A stretch of DNA of 34,577 nt from Desulfovirgula sp. (GTDB taxonomy: Bacteria > Bacillota > Desulfotomaculia > Desulfotomaculales > Desulfocucumaceae): the NCBI GenBank assembly GCA_020725625.1, contig DYET01000098.1:1-34577 (forward strand), given 5' to 3'. A program made the translations under genes and the position numbers. Positions 30,574 through 34,577 of this stretch are shown piece after piece. The notes under the pieces were generated by a model. It saw only the letters and a program-made list of their open reading frames with translations, was not told the DNA's origin and made no database searches. Positions within the stretch are counted from its first letter, which is position 1, and every line of letters starts with the position of its first letter.

Positions 30574-32190
30574 TCACCAAACGAGTTTCTTTTTGGGCAG
30601 TCCGCGGTTGTAAGGTTTAAAGGCTTCTTCTATATTTGACCCCATCATGCTGTCCACGCACATTACAGCGCTCAGTGCCGCGGATTCAACACCGCAGCTC
30701 CAGTTGCGCTCGCCGTACTGGTCACCTGCGAAATACAGGCCTTCAACATACGGGCAGACCACGTCGGGTCTTTCCTTGCCGACGGGCCTCCACCAGCCGA
30801 GAGCTTCATCGCAGGGAGTCCACAAAATAAATTCGACTTCATTTTCCCAGACGTCTTGCCCGAATGTCGTCTTAAACCACGCCTCGTTGAACTCGATGAT
30901 CCTGTTGACCTTTTGCGGGTTGCGCATTTCAGCTTCTGTAAGCGCAGTTGAGAAGGCGAAGTCGCGCTTTCCTTCGGGAGCCCTTCCCTTTGCCGGGGCG
31001 CCCGGTGTCGCCAGGCTGTCCCTGGAGGAGGAGGACAGGTTCCAGTACACCATGTCGACGCAGCCGATGTATCCTTCATGTTCGATGACGGCCGGCATGT
31101 AAATAAAGCTTCTTTCTTCAATCCCCTTGGCCGCCCAAACGTCGCTCCTGAGGCCGGCCATGCCCGAAAGCAGCCCGACACCCCAAAACTCGGTTTCAAT
31201 GGACTTGACGAATTCCGCCGGGAAGTGCCTTGGGTGAATCACGTTGAACATATACTTGGGCTGTACGGTACAGATGACTTTATCCGCATAGATGGTCTCG
31301 TGGCCGTTCTTTGTCAGAACATTGACGCCCCTGACCCTGCCCTTTTCAATGATTGTCTCGGATACGGCGCTGTTTCTCCACACCTCTCCGCCATTGTTCA
31401 GGATGACCTTTTCCATTGCCAGCGGAATGGCCACCGGCCCGGGATTGGCCACCGTTCCAACGGAGCCGGAAACTAGGTTCATTTTGATGTCCCTCTGTAT
31501 GCACATCTGCCCGAGGAAATCACCTGCCGGCGTCATCTTGGGCTCGGCCTGACCGGTCTGGGATGCTGCAAGGACCTTGATAAAGTCATAGGCTTCCGGG
31601 TGCATGCCCCTTAGTTCCAGCCAGGTCTGAAGGTCCGTGTTCATTTGTCCCTGCACGTCGGCCAAGCTCATTCTGCCCATGTCCCTCAAAGCCCTCATTG
31701 TGGCCTTGAAGCCCTCTTCACTCATCCACTTGTAGGGCTCGCCCTTTCCCACCTGGTATGCCTTGTTGCCGCCCTTCCAATCTATAAAAGCAAAACCCGT
31801 GTTGACGGGAATGTCGACTTCCACGCCAAGGTATTTCAGCAGGTTGGCCCCTCTTCCCTTATTGCCCCAGAACAGTCCGTGAGCGCCGTTGTCAAAGGTA
31901 TACCCGTCAAAAAGGCCCTTCTTCATGCATGTTTCCAGGTCCGGGGTGCACTTTGCCACCCAGCACTTGGACATTTCAAGAACCCTCTTAAATCCTTCGG
32001 CATCCAGTTCCAGGCCGTCAATGGTCATCTTGTCGCCCTTGCCCACGAAGGAGGCCAGGCGGCCGCCAATATACGGCGCTTTCTCAAGGACCAGAACTTT
32101 CTGATTGAAGTCCTTCGCCAGCAGTGCGGCTGCACCGATACCTGAAACCCCACCGCCAATGACTACTACGTCGTATTTCTTTGCCATCAT
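30574..32190 (-). CDS. Phytoene-desaturase-like FAD-dependent oxidoreductase
   Basis: A 538-residue protein of the amine-oxidase / phytoene-dehydrogenase group. The N-terminal dinucleotide motif is YDVVVIGGGVSGIGAAALLA, followed by VLVLEKAPYIGGRLAS (the conserved GGR). The C-terminal FAD motif is YVEGLYFAGDQYGERNWSCG. ATG 32190 or 32187 both fit the AAGGGGG site. Relatives desaturate carotenoid precursors, saturate retinol, or oxidise other hydrophobic substrates. In this cluster it may introduce or remove a C=C bond in a hydrophobic acid. Unlike CrtI the middle part is rich in charged residues and a short proline/glycine-rich insert (TPGAPAKGRAPEGK) is present. No signal peptide or transmembrane helix is seen, so it is likely cytoplasmic or peripheral. 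Confidence 0.8.
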   Translation of the reverse strand: MMAKKYDVVVIGGGVSGIGAAALLAKDFNQKVLVLEKAPYIGGRLASFVGKGDKMTIDGLELDAEGFKRVLEMSKCWVAKCTPDLETCMKKGLFDGYTFDNGAHGLFWGNKGRGANLLKYLGVEVDIPVNTGFAFIDWKGGNKAYQVGKGEPYKWMSEEGFKATMRALRDMGRMSLADVQGQMNTDLQTWLELRGMHPEAYDFIKVLAASQTGQAEPKMTPAGDFLGQMCIQRDIKMNLVSGSVGTVANPGPVAIPLAMEKVILNNGGEVWRNSAVSETIIEKGRVRGVNVLTKNGHETIYADKVICTVQPKYMFNVIHPRHFPAEFVKSIETEFWGVGLLSGMAGLRSDVWAAKGIEERSFIYMPAVIEHEGYIGCVDMVYWNLSSSSRDSLATPGAPAKGRAPEGKRDFAFSTALTEAEMRNPQKVNRIIEFNEAWFKTTFGQDVWENEVEFILWTPCDEALGWWRPVGKERPDVVCPYVEGLYFAGDQYGERNWSCGVESAALSAVMCVDSMMGSNIEEAFKPYNRGLPKKKLVW

Positions 32191-32229
32191 GATCCCCCTT
32201 TTTTGTTTTTAATCAGACCTGTTACCCGG

Positions 32230-32994
32230 TTAAAGCGAACTACCGCCGTCCATTACAATGACCTGGCCGGTTACCCAGGCTGATGCGTCCGTGGCCAGGA
32301 ACAGGGCAATTCTGGCCACCTCTTCCGGTTCCGATAAGCGTTTTAAGGGAGTATGGCTCATTTCTTGTTTCAACAATTCCTCGTTGCTCCAGAGAGCCTG
32401 GCTGAACCTGGTCTTCACCAGCCCGGGAGCGATGGCGTTCACCCGGATGTTGTAGTCCCCCATCTCCACTGCCATGGCCTTGGTGAGCATGATGATCCCG
32501 GCCTTGCTGATGCAGTACAGTCCCAGCCCCTTGTCCGGGCTGACGCCGCCTACGGAAGAAATGTTGATGATATTCCCGCCGCCCTGTTCTCTCATCAGCT
32601 TCCCCACCAGCTGGCTCAATACGGTGTAGCCCTTTAAATTAGTGTTCATGATCTGGTCGTACATCTTTTCGTCCATGTCCACCAGCAGGCCCATGCCCGG
32701 GTTGGTGGCCGCGTTGTTGACCAGGATGTCGATGCGGCCGAACTCTTCCCTTGTCTTTTCAAAAAGATTTACCAGGTCCTCCGTTTTGCGGATGTGGGCA
32801 GCCACGGGCAGGGCCTTCCTCCCCATACCCCTGATTTCATTGGCCACCTCCTCAAGGTGGGGCTGGTTCCGGCAACTCACGGCAACGTCGGCCCCGGCGT
32901 CGGCGAACATCACGGCTATGGCCTTGCCGATACCGCGGCAGGCGCCGGTGACCAGGGCCACCTTGCCTTCCAAAGAAAGGTACGAAACGTCCAA
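32230..32994 (-). CDS. Short-chain dehydrogenase/reductase (SDR)
   Basis: A 254-residue classical SDR: TGACRGIG cofactor loop, NNAA motif (DILVNNAATNPG), catalytic serine in IINISSVGG, and YCISK for Tyr/Lys. An arginine after beta-2 (VSCRNQ) favours NADP(H), in contrast to the other SDR at 7343, which looks NAD-dependent. The start is TTG 32994, preceded by GAGGGGG. C-terminal WVTGQVIVMDGGSSL is typical FabG-like. It is 52 bp after the DUF362 gene and 39 bp before the flavoprotein gene, hence the second gene of the putative operon. It would interconvert a hydroxy and a keto group on the substrate or its CoA ester; which one is not visible. Confidence 0.87.
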   Translation of the reverse strand: MDVSYLSLEGKVALVTGACRGIGKAIAVMFADAGADVAVSCRNQPHLEEVANEIRGMGRKALPVAAHIRKTEDLVNLFEKTREEFGRIDILVNNAATNPGMGLLVDMDEKMYDQIMNTNLKGYTVLSQLVGKLMREQGGGNIINISSVGGVSPDKGLGLYCISKAGIIMLTKAMAVEMGDYNIRVNAIAPGLVKTRFSQALWSNEELLKQEMSHTPLKRLSEPEEVARIALFLATDASAWVTGQVIVMDGGSSL

Positions 32995-33046
32995 AAGAAT
33001 AACCCCCTCTTTCTTTTTAAATTTGCAGTTTAGTCAAGGCCTTCCC

Positions 33047-34351
33047 TTACAGTTCCTGTTCCTGGTACAGGGCCGGGTCAAAGCCTTCCTTCCCCTTGTA
33101 GCGGTCGTAGAGGTGGTGGCGGTACTTCACGTACTCGTCCATGCTGCAGTCAATACCCTCCGCCTTCAGGGCCCCAATAAAGTCCTCCAGCTTTGGCGGG
33201 CAGCCCTTCACCGGGATGGGCTTCTTTATGTTCGGGTTGTCCTTGTTCAAATCGCAGGCGCACTTCCCGAAAAGGATGGTTTTCTCGAAGCCGGGGGAGG
33301 CGGTCTGGATTTTCCCGCTCAGCACCTCGGTGCCCGGGAAAGGCTCTCCCTTGAAGGCCGACATCAGCACCATGATCATCGGGGTGAAGGAAACAGAACA
33401 GCCCGTACACAGGGTGTTGTCGTACTTCCTCAGGGCCAGGCCTGTGATGCCCCTTTTCTCAAAGGCCGCCGGGCCCGTATTGTCGGGCGTCCATTCAAAG
33501 TCGTAATCAACAAATTTTCGGTGCTCCCCGACATCCTCACCCGCCACTTCGATGTCTTTCAGGCTGTAGCTCCTGCCGTGCACGTCTGCGAAGTACTTGA
33601 GGTGCGGAACGTCCTCCACCCGGTAGCCCATTATCTCCGCCCCCACCACATCGCAGGCGTAGGGATCGGTGGAAGCTATTACCAGGTCCTTGCGGATGGC
33701 CCTGCCGGTATAGCTGGGGCCCTTTTCCAGGGAAAAAACGCCGTCAATGATGGTGAGTGCCACAGGAAGCCTCTCGATGATGCGCGGAAACAGCCGGTCC
33801 AGGTCCTCGTTTACCTTTCCGTGACAGAACATTTTGGATTTTCTGTTTAAGCAGCCCTTTAGGTTTTTCAGGCCCAGCGAAACCTTGGTCTGGTTGTGGG
33901 TTTTCAGCACCGGCAGGTTGATTATTTTGTCCGCCTCCAGCACCTTCCGGGCCACAGACAGTTTAAAATCGCCAAAATCAACTTCTGTGAATTTCTCCTC
34001 GTTAAAATCGACCAGTTCAACTCCATACCTGTCCCTGAGCCTTTCGTAGCCAAAGGTCTTGAACATTACCCTGCCCATGGTTTTTGGAATCATCAGGGGA
34101 CCTTCGCCGATGGTTATCTTTCGGAATCCCTCCTCGGCCAGTATTTTCACCAGGGCGAACATGACCGCACTCGTAACCACCATGCCATAGGGGGGAACCG
34201 GAAAGTCAACATCCCAGCCCACCAGATTCGGCTTTATTAAAATCCTGTCGTCCTTGCCGATACCCTCCAGTCCCCTGCACAGGTCCAGGGCCTCCCGCAC
34301 AGTGCCGTACGGTTCCTGGAACTGGACCACCGATACCACAGGCCTAGACAT
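33047..34351 (-). CDS. DUF362 protein with Cys-rich C-terminal domain
   Basis: A 434-residue protein. The DUF362 core shows ILIKPNLVGWD, a segment ITIGEGPLMIPKTMG, INLPVLKTHNQTKVSLGLKN and ASTDPYACDVVGAEIMG. The last 130 residues hold TLCTGCSVSF, FGKCACDLN and VKGCPPKLED, five or more cysteines that could bind an Fe-S cluster. ATG 34351 is chosen because GGAGGGG lies about 10 nt upstream; the frame is open to 34495, but that part overlaps the likely promoter. DUF362 proteins often carry ferredoxin domains, and their biochemical role is mostly unknown. As the first gene of the minus-strand run, with the probable promoter just before it, it may supply electrons or modify a substrate for the flavoenzymes that follow. 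Confidence 0.78.
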   Translation of the reverse strand: MSRPVVSVVQFQEPYGTVREALDLCRGLEGIGKDDRILIKPNLVGWDVDFPVPPYGMVVTSAVMFALVKILAEEGFRKITIGEGPLMIPKTMGRVMFKTFGYERLRDRYGVELVDFNEEKFTEVDFGDFKLSVARKVLEADKIINLPVLKTHNQTKVSLGLKNLKGCLNRKSKMFCHGKVNEDLDRLFPRIIERLPVALTIIDGVFSLEKGPSYTGRAIRKDLVIASTDPYACDVVGAEIMGYRVEDVPHLKYFADVHGRSYSLKDIEVAGEDVGEHRKFVDYDFEWTPDNTGPAAFEKRGITGLALRKYDNTLCTGCSVSFTPMIMVLMSAFKGEPFPGTEVLSGKIQTASPGFEKTILFGKCACDLNKDNPNIKKPIPVKGCPPKLEDFIGALKAEGIDCSMDEYVKYRHHLYDRYKGKEGFDPALYQEQEL

Positions 34352-34393
34352 CGACAAATATCCCCTCCGTAACTGATTTAGTGACACTATTAA

Positions 34394-34422
34394 ACTATAT
34401 GGGTTTTTTAGTTTCCCCATAA
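34394..34422 (-). promoter_or_regulatory. Candidate promoter and operator of the catabolic operon
   Basis: On the minus strand TTATGG (34422-34417) and TATAGT (34399-34394) are 17 bp apart, giving a transcript start near 34387 and a leader of about 36 nt with a good ribosome site. The inverted repeat TATGGG (34398-34403) / CCCATA (34416-34421) spans the two boxes and could bind a repressor or activator. Boxes match consensus only partly. Confidence 0.4.
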
Positions 34423-34545
34423 AAAATTTTTTTATCTTAGTACTACAGCGTAACTTAAAAATAACAATGGACAAAACTAAATTCCAATGATACAATTGCT
34501 AAAAGGGGTTCGGTGACGCAAGTAAATTAGTAGAAAGTAGCATTC

Positions 34546-34577
34546 ATGAGCACGGACATTTTGCTGGACAAACGGCC
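34546..34577 (+). CDS. Possible start of a divergent gene (10 codons, truncated)
   Basis: ATG 34546 reads MSTDILLDKR and runs off the right edge. The ribosome site (GAAAGTAG) is weak. It is too short to classify. The region 34423-34545 is AT-rich and could hold a divergent promoter; a regulator of the catabolic genes is commonly placed at such a site. Confidence 0.25.
   Translation, partial: MSTDILLDKR

Overview
The window looks like chromosome of an anaerobic, endospore-lineage Firmicute, most like Peptococcaceae such as Pelotomaculum or Desulfotomaculum. This is inference from strong AGGAGG-type ribosome sites, frequent TTG and GTG starts, and a dense set of acyl-CoA genes without any oxygenase. 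It has two unlike halves.

The left part (about 1-7.1 kb, + strand apart from the first gene) is a small integrative or mobilisable element. It holds the 5' end of a type III-like DNA methyltransferase (running off the left edge), an Rpn-family nuclease, a candidate small RNA with its own promoter and terminator, and an origin-like block: a 175-bp nested palindrome, then an AT-rich stretch, then seven iterons. Next come a replication-relaxation protein, a TraG/VirD4-like coupling ATPase broken by a one-base frameshift, a 193-bp fold-back element, a short hypothetical gene, an excisionase and a tyrosine integrase. A strong terminator closes it. Just beyond, on the other strand, is the C-terminal stump of a second, unrelated tyrosine recombinase, so this locus has probably been hit more than once.

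The right part (7.3-34.4 kb) is one co-directional minus-strand run of 20 genes for CoA-thioester catabolism. Transcription probably starts near 34.39 kb. In transcript order it encodes a DUF362 protein with a Cys-rich tail, an SDR, a phytoene-desaturase-like flavoprotein, a 4-hydroxybutyryl-CoA-dehydratase-like flavoprotein, an HMG-CoA-synthase-like/DUF35 fusion, a thiolase, a nitronate-monooxygenase-like FMN protein, a cysteine-less thiolase-fold protein, a DUF35 protein, a MaoC hydratase, an acyl-CoA dehydrogenase, a small DUF6125-like protein, a FadB-like bifunctional enzyme, a long acyl-CoA dehydrogenase, three acyl-CoA ligases, a geranylgeranyl-reductase-like flavoprotein, a third acyl-CoA dehydrogenase, a fourth ligase and a second SDR.

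The likely logic is activation of a carboxylic acid by CoA ligases, dehydrogenation, hydration, then carbon-carbon cleavage, either by thiolysis (FadB plus the intact thiolase) or by retro-aldol cleavage. The second route is suggested by the adjacent MaoC, DUF35 and Cys-less thiolase-fold genes, a set that resembles the ChsH/Ltp2 hydratase-aldolase of steroid side-chain breakdown. Several members have lost the canonical catalytic residues of their folds (thiolase-like, HMG-CoA-synthase-like and 4-hydroxybutyryl-CoA-dehydratase-like), which makes 23.3-30.5 kb the best candidate for undescribed chemistry. The substrate cannot be read from the sequence; a branched, alicyclic, isoprenoid or steroid-like acid would fit.
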